Notes: a model not told the origin generated them from the sequence alone. A DNA stretch of 55,731 nt from Bacteroidales bacterium (GCA_017394765.1 JAFPXF010000072.1:1-55731); one strand, 5' to 3'. Shown: positions 39,035-48,184, counted from the first letter of the stretch. Numbers and translations are program-made.

Positions 39035-40021
39035 ATGAAATCACATCGTCAAAATATCCTGATCTATTTGGCATTCTGCTTGTTGACTATATCCGTTGCT
39101 GCATGCGACCGCAACAGTGTCGAACCTTGTGACAATTACCGGCAGGCGATGCGCGACTTTGTTGTCCGTATCAGTGAGACAGCGCGGACGGAACACCCTG
39201 ACTTTATCGTTATCCCTCAGAATGGCATAGAACTGGTGACGTTAGGCGAAGATGCGGACGCGGATCTGGCCGCCCCCTACCTTGCCGCTATAGACGGGCA
39301 CGGACAAGAGGACTTGTTTTACGGCTATAGACGCGATGACCAGCCCACAAACGCGAACACGACGGAATACCTGCTGTCGTATCTGCGCCATTCGCAACAG
39401 GCTGGAAAAAGCATTTTGGTGACCGACTATTGTTCCCGCCCGGAGTATGTTTCTGACGCAAGAAACCGTTGTGAGGCGGAGAGGTTCCTCTCTTTTGTCG
39501 CCCCGAGACGCGAACTGGATGTGATTCCCGAAGACGCGCCCATACACGAAAACCCGCAGGACATTCTCCGTCTGGCCGATGCGCAGAATTTTTTGTATCT
39601 TCTTGACAATGAAAATTTTAAATCAAAAGAAGAGCTCTTGGAAAAAATATCCGCCACCAACTATGATGTCATCATCATGGACCTGTTTTTTGATGAAGGC
39701 TCAACCTTCACGGCGGCGGATGTGGACCGTTTGCAACATAAGGCTAACGGCAGTAAACGATTGGTAATCTGTTATATGTCCATCGGGGAAGCGGAGGATT
39801 ACCGTTATTATTGGAATCCGGAATGGAAACGGCACAGACCGGGATGGTTAGCACGTCAAAATCCCTCCTGGCCAGGCAATTACAAGGTTCGTTATTGGTA
39901 TCCCGAATGGCAAGACCTCATCTGCGGTCCCGGTGACAGCTACCTGAACCGCATCCTGTCCGCTCATTTCGATGGCGTCTATTTAGATATCGTGGATGCG
40001 TTTGAATATTTTGAAAGGTAG
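39035..40021 (+). CDS. Lipoprotein with a GH114-like (TM1410 family) TIM-barrel domain
   Basis: 328 aa and the only sizeable plus-strand gene in the left 50 kb. The signal LIYLAFCLLTISVAAC is a lipobox with Cys24 as lipidation site. The mature part matches the endo-alpha-1,4-polygalactosaminidase/GH114 superfamily: DNENFKSKEELLEKI, YDVIIMDLFFDEG (about 212-224), RLVICYMSIGEAEDYRYYW (about 243-261), WPGNYKVRYWYPEWQDLI (about 285-302) and FDGVYLDIVDAFEYF at the end, which supply conserved acidic residues of the barrel. Related enzymes hydrolyse galactosamine-containing exopolysaccharide; the substrate here is unknown. It ends soon after the YLDIVDAF strand, so the barrel may lack its last strand found in longer relatives. 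It converges on lysS through a shared terminator. Confidence 0.8.
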   Translation: MKSHRQNILIYLAFCLLTISVAACDRNSVEPCDNYRQAMRDFVVRISETARTEHPDFIVIPQNGIELVTLGEDADADLAAPYLAAIDGHGQEDLFYGYRRDDQPTNANTTEYLLSYLRHSQQAGKSILVTDYCSRPEYVSDARNRCEAERFLSFVAPRRELDVIPEDAPIHENPQDILRLADAQNFLYLLDNENFKSKEELLEKISATNYDVIIMDLFFDEGSTFTAADVDRLQHKANGSKRLVICYMSIGEAEDYRYYWNPEWKRHRPGWLARQNPSWPGNYKVRYWYPEWQDLICGPGDSYLNRILSAHFDGVYLDIVDAFEYFER

Positions 40022-40041
40022 AAAATACACCCCAAAAAAAC

Positions 40042-40063
40042 GGGTTGACGAATCCGCCAACCC
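40042..40063. terminator. Bidirectional terminator between the GH114-like gene and lysS
   Basis: GGGTTGACG (40042-40050) pairs with CGCCAACCC (40055-40063) with one mismatch and a 4-nt loop. An A tract on the left gives T7 on the minus strand and a T-rich stretch lies on the right, so it suits both converging genes. Confidence 0.75.
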
Positions 40064-40071
40064 ATTGTTTG

Positions 40072-41799
40072 TTATTCGCTGATTTTCTCAATCCAGCCCT
40101 TGATGTCTTCCAGTTTTGCCGCCGGAACCTCTAATTTCAGCTTCTTGCGCAATCCGCCGAGGTCGTTCAGCAGCTTGTTTGGATTGGCCTGCTTGAGTTG
40201 GTCAACAGTGAGAATGTTGAGTTTCTTCAGCGCGGGAATCCAGGCGGCATCCATGCCCAAAGCGGTGAACTCTTCGTCACTGCTGGTTTCGACTTTCTTT
40301 TCAGGACGCATTTGCGGGAAAAAGAGCACGTCCTGTATGGAGGGCGAATTGGTCATGATCATGGCCAAACGGTCGATGCCGATGCCAAGACCTGCGGTGG
40401 GAGGCATGCCGATTTCGAGGGAGCGCAGGAAGTCCTCGTCGAGCACCATCGACTCCGTGTCGCCGCGCTTGCCCAACTCAAGCTGGTCCTCGAAACGCTT
40501 GCGTTGGTCAATGGGGTCATTCAGCTCGGAGTATGCATTGCAAATCTCCTTGCCGTTGCACATGGCCTCGAAACGCTCGGTGAGGCCCGGTTTGGTGCGG
40601 TGCTTCTTGGTCAGCGGCGACATCTCGATGGGATAGTCGTAGATAAAGGTCGGCTGGATGAGCTTCGACTCGCAAGTCTCGCCGAAGATTTCATCGATAA
40701 GTTTGCCCTTGCCCATCGTACTGTCAACATCCACACCCTGTGTCTTGGCAAAGGCGGCGAGTTGTTCTTCCGTCATCTCGGAGATGTCTGTTCCGGTGAA
40801 ATGCTCGATAGCCTCGAACATGGTGTATCGTTTCCACGGGCGCTTGAAGTCGATGACGTTGTCGCCCACCTGCACTTTGGTGTCTCCGTGCAGCGCGATG
40901 GCAATGCGCTCCACCATCTCCTCCACCGTGTTCATCATCCATTCGTAATCCTTATACGGAACGTAAAGTTCCATTTGTGTGAACTCGGGATTGTGGAAGC
41001 GGTCCATGCCTTCGTTGCGGAAGTCTTTGGAGAACTCATACACACCGTTGAATCCGCCCACGATGAGCTTTTTGAGGTACAGTTCATCGGCAATACGCAG
41101 GTAGAGCGTCATATCCAATGTGTTGTGGTGGGTCTTGAAGGGACGGGCCGCCGCACCGCCGTAGAGGGGTTGCAAAATGGGAGTTTCCACCTCCAGGTAG
41201 CCTTTCTCGTTGAGGTACTCGCGCATGGTGTTCACCAGCTTGGTGCGCTTGATGAAGGTCTCCTTCACCTGCGGGTTGACGATAAGGTCAATGTAGCGCT
41301 GACGGTAGCGTTGCTCGGGATTCTGGAAAGCGTCATACACCTTCCCGTCCTTCTCCTTCACGATGGGCAGCGGGCACACCGACTTGCAAAGGATGGTGAA
41401 CTCCTTGACATGGACGCTGATCTCGCCCATCTGGGTGGTGAAAACGAACCCCTTGACTCCGATGATGTCACCGATGTCGAGTTTCTTGAAAACACTGTTG
41501 TACATTGTTTTGTCCTCGCCGGGGCAAATCTCGTCGCGTTTGGCGTAAATCTGGATGCGACCCACGGCGTCTTGTATTTCATAGAATGAGACAGCACCCA
41601 TGATACGCTGGTTCATGATGCGCCCCGCAATGCTCACGTTTTGGAAAAGGGAGTTGTCTTGCGGATATTTCTCCAAAATCTCTTTTGTGGTGGCGTTAAC
41701 CTCGTATTCCGCTGCGGGATAAGGGTTGATACCGAGAGCGAGAAGGTCGTCTAACTTCTTTCTGCGAATGATTTCTTGTTCGGATAGTTCTATGGCCAT
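40072..41799 (-). CDS. lysS: Lysyl-tRNA synthetase, class II
   Basis: 575 aa. It charges tRNA-Lys with lysine in the cytoplasm. An N-terminal OB-fold anticodon-binding domain (about 55-150, [20 protein letters not shown]) precedes the class II core. Motif 2 is [18 protein letters not shown] (about 258-275) and motif 3 is [13 protein letters not shown] (about 470). The enzyme is about 70 residues longer than E. coli LysS. The C-terminal extension (about 510-575, [20 protein letters not shown]) looks like a small helix-hairpin-helix domain and is usual in this phylum. A TATTTTTG box lies 20 nt upstream. Confidence 0.97.
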   Translation of the reverse strand: MAIELSEQEIIRRKKLDDLLALGINPYPAAEYEVNATTKEILEKYPQDNSLFQNVSIAGRIMNQRIMGAVSFYEIQDAVGRIQIYAKRDEICPGEDKTMYNSVFKKLDIGDIIGVKGFVFTTQMGEISVHVKEFTILCKSVCPLPIVKEKDGKVYDAFQNPEQRYRQRYIDLIVNPQVKETFIKRTKLVNTMREYLNEKGYLEVETPILQPLYGGAAARPFKTHHNTLDMTLYLRIADELYLKKLIVGGFNGVYEFSKDFRNEGMDRFHNPEFTQMELYVPYKDYEWMMNTVEEMVERIAIALHGDTKVQVGDNVIDFKRPWKRYTMFEAIEHFTGTDISEMTEEQLAAFAKTQGVDVDSTMGKGKLIDEIFGETCESKLIQPTFIYDYPIEMSPLTKKHRTKPGLTERFEAMCNGKEICNAYSELNDPIDQRKRFEDQLELGKRGDTESMVLDEDFLRSLEIGMPPTAGLGIGIDRLAMIMTNSPSIQDVLFFPQMRPEKKVETSSDEEFTALGMDAAWIPALKKLNILTVDQLKQANPNKLLNDLGGLRKKLKLEVPAAKLEDIKGWIEKISE

Positions 41800-41818
41800 G
41801 TTGTTGTTTTTAAGACGG

Positions 41819-41826
41819 CAAAAATA
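41819..41826 (-). promoter_or_regulatory. Candidate -7 box for lysS
   Basis: TATTTTTGCCG on the minus strand, 20 nt upstream of the ATG at 41799. It implies a leader of only about 13 nt. Confidence 0.55.
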
Positions 41827-41873
41827 CGAAATTATTGGCTTGGTTTCAGGGTTGTTTTAAGTACAGGCAAAAA

Positions 41874-41902
41874 AAAGAGGTTGAACTGGGTTCAACCTCT
41901 TT
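41874..41902. terminator. Terminator of the small T9SS protein gene
   Basis: Perfect 12-bp stem AAAGAGGTTGAA (41874-41885) and TTCAACCTCTTT (41891-41902), 5-nt loop, T tracts on both strands. It lies 20 nt beyond the stop codon at 41923. Confidence 0.88.
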
Positions 41903-41922
41903 TTATAGATGATATGTTGAAA

Positions 41923-43173
41923 TTATTTCACGACAACTTTGGAGGTATAGACCTTGCCATTTTGGGAAACCTTCAGCATATAGACACCGGAACGGAGGCT
42001 GGTGACGCTGATTTCGGCTTTGTCAGTGGCGGTGCCATTGTAAACTCTTTGACCCACGAGGTTGAAGAGTTCGATGTTAGCCTTTTCGGAACCGGCAAGG
42101 GTAACCGTGAACTTGTTGGTGGCAGGGTTCGGATAAACCGTGATGTTTTCCTTCTCCATATCCTCAACAGCGACGGGAACACAATCATTGCAACCGAGCT
42201 TGAGGTAAATTTGCGGATAGTGCATGTTCTGGAACATGAAGCTGGGATAGTAATAGTCAATGTTGCCATTGGTGAATTGCACATTGTAAGCACCGTGGCT
42301 CAAGTTCTCACAACGGGAAGGAAGATCGGTATAGTTGCCGGAAGGACCACGATAGTAGAGAGGATCCGGATCAGCCCATGTGAAGAAATGAACTTGGGAA
42401 TAGTCATCAAGAGTGTCCGTCATACCCATTTGGTAACCTTTCTTGAAGGTGTAGCAAACGCTGACCACCTTGTTGGTGATGTTGGTGATGTTGACCGGGA
42501 ACCAGAAATCAGCAAGATAGTAGGAGTTTGGATTGTCAGGAACCTCGGTGGAAGCGTGTTCTTCACCGATGGGGAATTTGAAGATTTGGGTGTTGTTGCC
42601 AGCAGGAGACTGCACACCGAGATCGAAATCATAATCGATGTTGTAGAAACAGGAGCTGGGGATGTTGGTAAAATGAACCTCATCATCTTCGGTGATGTCA
42701 GTACGGATACCCACGATGATGGTGTCGATCATGTCGGCGGTCATTTGCGGGCCACGGAAATAGAAGGCGCGAAGATAGACAGAGTCGATGTCGAGGGAAC
42801 CGGAAGCGGTGAGAGAGATATCCTCTTCAGAGGAAGCATCGTCATAGAAAGTGGCGTTGAAATCGTAGGTTTGGCCGATGGAATAAACCCAAGGGTGATC
42901 CCAAATGGTGCCACCTTGGCCATCACTGAAGTCGGTGAGGCCCAAAGAGTCGATGGAGAGGGTGTTGCCACCGCCATCATCCACGGCATCCCAATAACCT
43001 TCGAGGTAGGAACCATAGGAGAGCCAGCCGAGTTCGGTGGACTTGCCAGCGCGCTCCACTGCCTTGTACTTCTTAGCGGGCATCTTGGCAGCAGGGGTCA
43101 AAGTCTGCAGAGATTGACCATAAGACATTGCCACAATAGTCATGGCAACAAAAAGCGTAAAAAGTTTTCTCAT
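41923..43173 (-). CDS. Secreted protein with a T9SS type A sorting domain (416 aa)
   Basis: Signal peptide MRKLFTLFVAMTIVAMSYG, then a central beta-rich region of no family I recognise (GTIWDHPWVYSIGQTYDF, YYLADFWFPVNITNITNKVV). A repeated acidic style (DDASSEEDISL) and a C-terminal cysteine pair (LGCNDCVP) are visible. The last roughly 75 residues are a T9SS type A domain: NITVYPNPATNKFTVTL, IELFNLVGQRVYNG, SLRSGVYMLKV and the terminal KVVVK. It should therefore be exported through T9SS and attached to or released from the surface. Its enzymatic or binding role is unknown. It is a single gene with its own promoter and terminator. Confidence 0.88.
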   Translation of the reverse strand: MRKLFTLFVAMTIVAMSYGQSLQTLTPAAKMPAKKYKAVERAGKSTELGWLSYGSYLEGYWDAVDDGGGNTLSIDSLGLTDFSDGQGGTIWDHPWVYSIGQTYDFNATFYDDASSEEDISLTASGSLDIDSVYLRAFYFRGPQMTADMIDTIIVGIRTDITEDDEVHFTNIPSSCFYNIDYDFDLGVQSPAGNNTQIFKFPIGEEHASTEVPDNPNSYYLADFWFPVNITNITNKVVSVCYTFKKGYQMGMTDTLDDYSQVHFFTWADPDPLYYRGPSGNYTDLPSRCENLSHGAYNVQFTNGNIDYYYPSFMFQNMHYPQIYLKLGCNDCVPVAVEDMEKENITVYPNPATNKFTVTLAGSEKANIELFNLVGQRVYNGTATDKAEISVTSLRSGVYMLKVSQNGKVYTSKVVVK

Positions 43174-43230
43174 TTTTTTTGTGTTTTAATTTATAAATTT
43201 GTGTGTTTTTTCTTCGCTATATAAAGCGGG

Positions 43231-43238
43231 CAAAAATA
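43231..43238 (-). promoter_or_regulatory. Candidate -7 box for the small T9SS protein
   Basis: TATTTTTGCCCGC on the minus strand, 57 nt upstream of the ATG at 43173. Confidence 0.55.
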
Positions 43239-43316
43239 CACTTTTTTTTAATATCCACATCCTTGTTCGCATTTTTAACAAACTTTAAGATGTGAATAAG
43301 TACCGTGCTTCTTACC

Positions 43317-45164
43317 CTATGATTCTTCCGAGAAATTGTCTATTTCCTCTCGCAGGTTTTCGATGATAAAGTTTTGTCTTTCAATGGAATTCTTACCCAT
43401 ATAGTACTCAATGATGGAGTCGATGTTGCTCTTGGGATCCAACACCACGGGTTCCAATCGTATCGATTTTCCGATGAAATTCTTGAATTCCTTGGGATCG
43501 ATTTCACCCAAACCTTTGAAGCGCGTGATCTCCAGTTTGCTTTGTCCCAACTTTTTGATGGCATCCACTTTTTCCTGTTCGGAATAGCAATAAATGGTCT
43601 TTTTGGGGTTACGGACACGGAAAAGCGGCGTTTGCAGCACATACACATGCCCTGAGCGCACCACATCGGGGAAGAGTTGGATAAAGAAAGCCAACAACAA
43701 CAGGCGGATGTGCATGCCATCGACATCGGCATCGGTGGCGATGACAATGTTGTTGTAGCGCAGTCCCTCGATGCCGTCCTCCAAATTCAAGGCGGCCTGC
43801 AACAGGCTCAGCTCCTTGTTCTCATAGATGGCGCTCTTGGTCTTGATGATGTTGGCCGGCTTACCCATCAAGCTGAAGACCGCCTGCGTGTTGGCGTCGC
43901 GCGACTGCGTGATGGAACCCGATGCGGAGTCACCCTCCGTGATGAAGATCATCGTCTCCAACCCGCGCGCATCGTTGGTGTTGAAATGGTAGCGGCAGTC
44001 GCGCAACTTGCTGTTGTGCAGACTCACCTTCTTCTGAATCTCCTTCGACTGCTTTTTAAGGTTGGCAATGGCGGTGCGCTCCTTCTCGGCCTCCTGGATT
44101 TTCTTCAAGATGATGTCGGCCACGTCGGTGTGCTTGTGCAGGTAGTTGTCCAACAGCCTGCCGATAACCTCGTTGACATAATAGCGGATAGTCTGCCCAC
44201 CCGGGGTCATGTAGTCGGAACCCAGCTTGGTTTTGGTCTGCGAATCGAAAATCGGCTCCTTGACTCGGATGGCCATGGTGGCGGCCACGGAGTTGCGGAT
44301 GTCACTCGGCTCGAAGTTTTTCTTGTAGAAATCGCGGCATGTTTTGACGATGGCCTCGCGCATCGCTTGCTGGTGCGTGCCGCCGTGCGCCGTATATTGG
44401 CTGTTCACAAATGTGTAGTATTCCTCGCCGTACTTGCGGTTGGTGTGGACCATCGCGAATTCAAAGCCGTCGTCTGTGAGGTAGATGGGTTCGTAAAGCC
44501 GGTCCCCGCCCGTCTTTTTGTTGAGAAGGTCAAGGAGGCCGTTTTTGGAATAGTATTTGTGCCCGTTGAAGTTGATGGTGAGGCCGCGGTTGAGATAGAC
44601 GTAATTCCAGAGCAGGTCGTCGATGTACTCTGTGTACCAGTCGAAGTTTTCGAAGATGGTGTCGTCGGGCAGGAACGAGATGAGCGTGCCGTTCTTCTCG
44701 TCCGTGTCCACAATAGGATACTCTTTGACCAACTTTCCACAAGAGAACTCGGCGCGTTTGAGCTTGCCGTCGCGCACACTCTGTGCCACAAATATTGTGG
44801 AGAGCGCGTTCACAGCCTTCACACCGACGCCATTCATACCTATGGAGACCTCAAATGCGGAGCCATCCTTGAACTTGCCGCCGGTGTTCATCTTCGACAC
44901 GCAATCCACCACTTTGTTGAGAGGGATGCCGCGCCCGTAGTCGCGTACTGTCACCCGCTTCTCCTTGATGGTGATGTCGAAACTGCGCCCGTGGCCCTCC
45001 ATAAACTCGTCGATGGAGTTGTCGATGACCTCCTTGAGCAGCACATAGATGCCGTCGTCGTGCGAGGAGCCGTCACCGAGCTTGCCGATATACATACCGG
45101 GGCGCGTGCGGATGTGCTCGTCCCAATTCAGGGTTACAATATTGTCATCTTGATATTCTGCCAT
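43317..45164 (-). CDS. parE: DNA topoisomerase IV subunit B (ParE)
   Basis: 615 aa. GHKL ATPase with EVIDNSIDEF (about 45-54), DYGRGIPLNKV and GMNGVGVKAVNALS, a transducer domain, then the TOPRIM part with EGDSASGSI (about 409) and DADVDGMHIR (about 475) binding Mg. The C-terminal GyrB/ParE domain includes RFKGLGEIDPKEF. Its length is at the ParE/short GyrB scale. The sequence beginning DNIVTLNWDEHIRTRPGMYIG is typical of Bacteroidota ParE. It decatenates chromosomes together with ParC, which is not adjacent here. Its leader carries two palindromic repeats. Confidence 0.92.
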   Translation of the reverse strand: MAEYQDDNIVTLNWDEHIRTRPGMYIGKLGDGSSHDDGIYVLLKEVIDNSIDEFMEGHGRSFDITIKEKRVTVRDYGRGIPLNKVVDCVSKMNTGGKFKDGSAFEVSIGMNGVGVKAVNALSTIFVAQSVRDGKLKRAEFSCGKLVKEYPIVDTDEKNGTLISFLPDDTIFENFDWYTEYIDDLLWNYVYLNRGLTINFNGHKYYSKNGLLDLLNKKTGGDRLYEPIYLTDDGFEFAMVHTNRKYGEEYYTFVNSQYTAHGGTHQQAMREAIVKTCRDFYKKNFEPSDIRNSVAATMAIRVKEPIFDSQTKTKLGSDYMTPGGQTIRYYVNEVIGRLLDNYLHKHTDVADIILKKIQEAEKERTAIANLKKQSKEIQKKVSLHNSKLRDCRYHFNTNDARGLETMIFITEGDSASGSITQSRDANTQAVFSLMGKPANIIKTKSAIYENKELSLLQAALNLEDGIEGLRYNNIVIATDADVDGMHIRLLLLAFFIQLFPDVVRSGHVYVLQTPLFRVRNPKKTIYCYSEQEKVDAIKKLGQSKLEITRFKGLGEIDPKEFKNFIGKSIRLEPVVLDPKSNIDSIIEYYMGKNSIERQNFIIENLREEIDNFSEES

Positions 45165-45186
45165 ATTATCTTACAATTGCCAAATC

Positions 45187-45214
45187 TGTAGAGACGTGCC
45201 GGCGCGTCTCTACA
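45187..45214. repeat. Palindromic repeat 1 in the parE leader
   Basis: TGTAGAGACG (45187-45196) and CGTCTCTACA (45205-45214) are perfect complements around an 8-nt centre. The same core returns at 45241-45267. The GTAGAGACG...CGTCTCTAC form looks like a dispersed intergenic palindrome and not a gene-specific operator. Confidence 0.75.
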
Positions 45215-45240
45215 ACGGGGTTAATGTTGTTTTCGTCCCA

Positions 45241-45267
45241 CAGAGACGCAGTATGGTCGCGTCTCTG
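45241..45267. repeat. Palindromic repeat 2 in the parE leader
   Basis: CAGAGACGC (45241-45249) pairs perfectly with GCGTCTCTG (45259-45267) around a 9-nt loop. It shares the AGAGACG/CGTCTCT core with the palindrome 27 nt away. Both lie between the candidate parE promoter and its ATG, so both would be in the mRNA leader. Confidence 0.75.
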
Positions 45268-45308
45268 CAATGGTGTGTCAATGGTTTTTCCTCTTTTTAA
45301 AAGGAGCG

Positions 45309-45316
45309 CAAAAATA
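45309..45316 (-). promoter_or_regulatory. Candidate -7 box for parE
   Basis: TATTTTTGCGCTCC on the minus strand, 145 nt upstream of the parE ATG and just past the stop of the upstream lipoprotein gene. Confidence 0.5.
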
Positions 45317-45328
45317 CAAAATTTTCGG

Positions 45329-46756
45329 TCACGGCAACTGATCGAGGTCAGTGTTATCGGCGTATGTGCGGCCATTATAAGTGCCACCATGTTCTATGTG
45401 AACTAATTTGGGACAATAGAAATTCGTATTGCCGGAATGAGTCACATTGCCCCATGTTTCGACATTCTCTATCCAAACGCCGTATTTTCTGCTTGATCCA
45501 AATTGACAAGTATATAACTTTAGCTTGGCATTTTCGGCGATTTTCAAACAAAAAGCATTGTTACTGTTGTCAGGACCGTCGCCACAGACGTAAAATTTGT
45601 ATCGATGGATAATGTTGTCAGGACGCTCGCTCTCAAAGATCATCCCTCCCCAAGGTGTATTGGTGGAAAGTGCTGCAAAATAAGGTGCTGTAGTAGCACC
45701 TATTGCTTTGAAAGATAGATTTTTACCAACCCTGAGTTGTTTGCCGGCACCAATATAGATGTTCGCTTCATCCAAGGTAAGCGACCCATTGCCGTCAAAA
45801 TAAAAACCATGAGGGAAATAATACCACGCAAGAACGAGACCGCTTAAAGTCAAGGAGTCGTTGATCTCATAATAATCCTGATCGATATAGACTTTATTAG
45901 GCATACTCTGGCTACTAAACGCGTTGTTTCTTACTTCACCTTTGCACAAAACTGCAAAATTGGATGTAACCAAAGGGTAACTTAAACAATTTTCTATCTG
46001 ATTATTGGTGAAAACCGGCATTTCACTCCCCTCCTCTGTCACCAAACCAGAACCGTTACTGCCATCTATGAGGCAATAGTCCATGGAAAGAGTTCCGCGC
46101 ACATTCACCACCCCACCGTGCAAGTCTTCGTTGCTGCCACCGTTGCGAAAATCCACCCAAGAGAAACTGTTGTCAAGTCGGGAAGTGTTTACCACCACCC
46201 GTCCCCAAGAGCCGGGATATTGCTGGGTTCGCGGACCGCACAGAACTATAGATGCGTTCCTCGTACCTGTCATATTCAAAGCACCATTTTCGATAACTTC
46301 AATATTGCCGTCTTCCCCCGTGAACATAATAGTAACTCCCGGCATCACCCTGACAGTGGCCTCGCATCCTATGTATAAAGTGCCGTCAATGATGTAGTCC
46401 ACATCCAACCCCAAGTCGGGCCACACCTGGTCACTGCAAATCTTCCCACTGACTTGAAACGGTTCGCCGTCAAACACCCCAAACGGCGTGTCTCCGAATT
46501 TTGCCGTGTAAACAGCATCCCCGTTGACTGTTATGGTTCGCGGATTCGAGACTTCCCCATCCTGCCAGCTCAAAAAATAATAACCTTCTTTGGGAATCGC
46601 TGTCAGTGTTACCGTCTCACCATTACAATAGTCGCCTCCGCCAATGACGGTTCCCCAATTATCGTTGCTGGACTTTCCAACAATCGCGTATTTCTTGGTA
46701 CACCCCGAGAATATAGTAGCGCAAACCAAAATTAATAATAGTGATATTTTTTTCAT
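45329..46756 (-). CDS. Lipoprotein with an InlB/Flg_new-type repeat and a beta-helix-like domain
   Basis: 475 aa from the ATG at 46756; an in-frame ATG ten codons upstream would sit on the promoter and spoil the signal peptide. The signal MKKISLLLILVCATIFSGC has a lipobox with Cys19. Next comes one bacterial (Flg_new_2/InlB-type) repeat, about residues 30-85 (GGGDYCNGETVTLTAIPKEG, then YFLSWQDGEVSNP). The remainder looks like a right-handed parallel beta-helix with recurring short strands (GALNMTGTRNASIVLCG, GGVVNVRGTLSMDYCLIDG, KLKLYTCQFGSSRKYGVWIE). No catalytic site is recognisable. It probably sits on the outer membrane surface; function unknown. Confidence 0.8.
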   Translation of the reverse strand: MKKISLLLILVCATIFSGCTKKYAIVGKSSNDNWGTVIGGGDYCNGETVTLTAIPKEGYYFLSWQDGEVSNPRTITVNGDAVYTAKFGDTPFGVFDGEPFQVSGKICSDQVWPDLGLDVDYIIDGTLYIGCEATVRVMPGVTIMFTGEDGNIEVIENGALNMTGTRNASIVLCGPRTQQYPGSWGRVVVNTSRLDNSFSWVDFRNGGSNEDLHGGVVNVRGTLSMDYCLIDGSNGSGLVTEEGSEMPVFTNNQIENCLSYPLVTSNFAVLCKGEVRNNAFSSQSMPNKVYIDQDYYEINDSLTLSGLVLAWYYFPHGFYFDGNGSLTLDEANIYIGAGKQLRVGKNLSFKAIGATTAPYFAALSTNTPWGGMIFESERPDNIIHRYKFYVCGDGPDNSNNAFCLKIAENAKLKLYTCQFGSSRKYGVWIENVETWGNVTHSGNTNFYCPKLVHIEHGGTYNGRTYADNTDLDQLP

Positions 46757-46783
46757 AATTAACGAGATTGAATTAATACGCGG

Positions 46784-46791
46784 CAAAAATA
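46784..46791 (-). promoter_or_regulatory. Candidate -7 box for the beta-helix lipoprotein
   Basis: TATTTTTGCCGCG on the minus strand, 28 nt upstream of the chosen start at 46756. It lies so close to the longer start (46786) that the shorter start is favoured. Confidence 0.55.
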
Positions 46792-46864
46792 AGAAAAAAA
46801 ATGAAACGGTGACAACAGACTCGTTAAAGAGACAAAACTTTCAAAATTTGGGCCAGCCTGCAAA

Positions 46865-48004
46865 TCAGAAAATTTCCCCATCCCAAAGCATCTTGAAAAA
46901 ATCGGTCACATAAATTAGCTCAACGTCTCCAGAAGGTCTTGTTATGGGGTCGAGGGAAACAAGAATCAACCGGCAGTCGGGATGTTCATCTTTGAAAGCC
47001 TTGAGTCCGGCTTTGTGACGCGTTTTTACTTCCTCGCTGGATTTGATTTCGATAGCCACTTTAGCGTCGCCGATGATAGCATCCACCTCCTGTTGGTTGT
47101 AGGTGTGCCAGTAGGAAATCTTTTCACACCGGCGACAGTACCCACGATAGGCGATGATTTCCTGCATAACGAGATGTTCGAAGGCATGACCATAATCATC
47201 GGTGCCACGCCTCAGATGATAACGCCCCATCAGATAGTTCGCCAGCCCCACATCGAAATAGTAGAATTTTGGCGCCTGTACCACCTTGCGCTTGATCACC
47301 TTTGTATATGCCGGTATCTCGTAGCCCATCAAGGTGTCTTTCAGAATTTGATAGTAAACCTTGACGGTTTTTGCTGCAACACCGCAGTCGCTCGCAATGT
47401 TGGAGTAGTTGATCATTTCGCCGTCGGAAATGGCAGCAGCCTCCATAAATTGCTCAAAGGCTTCGACATTCTGAACAGCGGCTCCGTCCCTGATCTCTTC
47501 CCTGAGATAGACCTCAACATAGGCTTCTATACGGTCGGTGGCGTCATCGACAAGATAATGGCGGGGAATCATCCCATTTTGTACCGCCTTGTCTATCTGG
47601 AAGTCAGGCACTTCTTTCCAAACCAAAGGGAAGAGTGCTCTTGGTATGGCTCTGCCGCCAAGAGTGTTTGCCCCGGACCGTTTCAACTTGCGAGCACTTG
47701 AACCGCTGAGTATAAAGCAAAGCCCTTTGTTGACCATCAACCAGTGGATGCTGTCGAGAAGTTCGGGCACTTTCTGTATCTCATCCACGATGACCAACGT
47801 GCCGGCAGGTTTGGCAAGAAGGGCCTGACGGAAGGAGTCGGGGTTGCGTTTGAATGCTTTCCTCACATTGGCGATGAGCAGGTCGTAATAGATAGCTTCG
47901 GGAAACCGCTCTTGGAGAAGCGTGGATTTCCCTACCTGTCGGGCTCCGAACAAGAACATCCCCTCGTCAAGTTGGTTCTCTATATTAAAGATTCTCTTGT
48001 ACAT
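46865..48004 (-). CDS. AAA_14/DUF4143 family ATPase
   Basis: 379 aa from MYKRIFNIENQLDEG at 48004. A longer open frame starts at 48067, but its first 21 residues overlap the candidate -7 box at 48065-48072 and do not match the family start. Walker A GARQVGKST lies near residue 20, Walker B LVIVDEIQKVPEL near 75, a sensor-like LSGSSARKLKRSG follows, then GGRAIPRALFPLVWKEV. The C-terminal DUF4143 domain has a PD-(D/E)XK-like stretch (SYWHTYNQQEVDAIIGDAKVAIEIKSSE). Such ATPases are common single accessory genes in Bacteroidota; their physiological role is not established. Confidence 0.9.
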   Translation of the reverse strand: MYKRIFNIENQLDEGMFLFGARQVGKSTLLQERFPEAIYYDLLIANVRKAFKRNPDSFRQALLAKPAGTLVIVDEIQKVPELLDSIHWLMVNKGLCFILSGSSARKLKRSGANTLGGRAIPRALFPLVWKEVPDFQIDKAVQNGMIPRHYLVDDATDRIEAYVEVYLREEIRDGAAVQNVEAFEQFMEAAAISDGEMINYSNIASDCGVAAKTVKVYYQILKDTLMGYEIPAYTKVIKRKVVQAPKFYYFDVGLANYLMGRYHLRRGTDDYGHAFEHLVMQEIIAYRGYCRRCEKISYWHTYNQQEVDAIIGDAKVAIEIKSSEEVKTRHKAGLKAFKDEHPDCRLILVSLDPITRPSGDVELIYVTDFFKMLWDGEIF

Positions 48005-48064
48005 ATTTTTATTAATTTTGATAGCGCAGGTCCGATTTTTCCATGAAATTCGGGAATACGGGTG

Positions 48065-48072
48065 CAAAATTA
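48065..48072 (-). promoter_or_regulatory. Candidate -7 box for the AAA_14 ATPase (proximal)
   Basis: TAATTTTGC on the minus strand, 60 nt upstream of the ATG at 48004. A second box, TATTTTTG at 48160-48167, lies about 95 nt further upstream, so two start sites are possible. Confidence 0.45.
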
Positions 48073-48159
48073 CTAAAAATATCGATATGGTATTTCAAGG
48101 GAAAAATATTTGTTCACTATAATCGTAACATGAAAAAGTGAAAAGGTGACAGCCGGGGG

Positions 48160-48167
48160 CAAAAATA
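48160..48167 (-). promoter_or_regulatory. Candidate -7 box for the AAA_14 ATPase (distal)
   Basis: TATTTTTGCCCCC on the minus strand, just past the stop codon of the aspartyl protease gene and 155 nt upstream of the ATPase start. Confidence 0.4.
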
Positions 48168-48184
48168 CGATCACGGTTCGCCGC

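Noticed and set aside
40198..41589. 463-aa plus-strand frame opposite lysS
   Set aside because: It is the exact antisense of a well-conserved lysyl-tRNA synthetase and its translation resembles no protein family.
45166..45390. Minus-strand 74-aa open frame between parE and the lipoprotein
   Set aside because: It reads through two palindromic repeats and the parE promoter box and overlaps the lipoprotein 3' end. It is non-coding leader.
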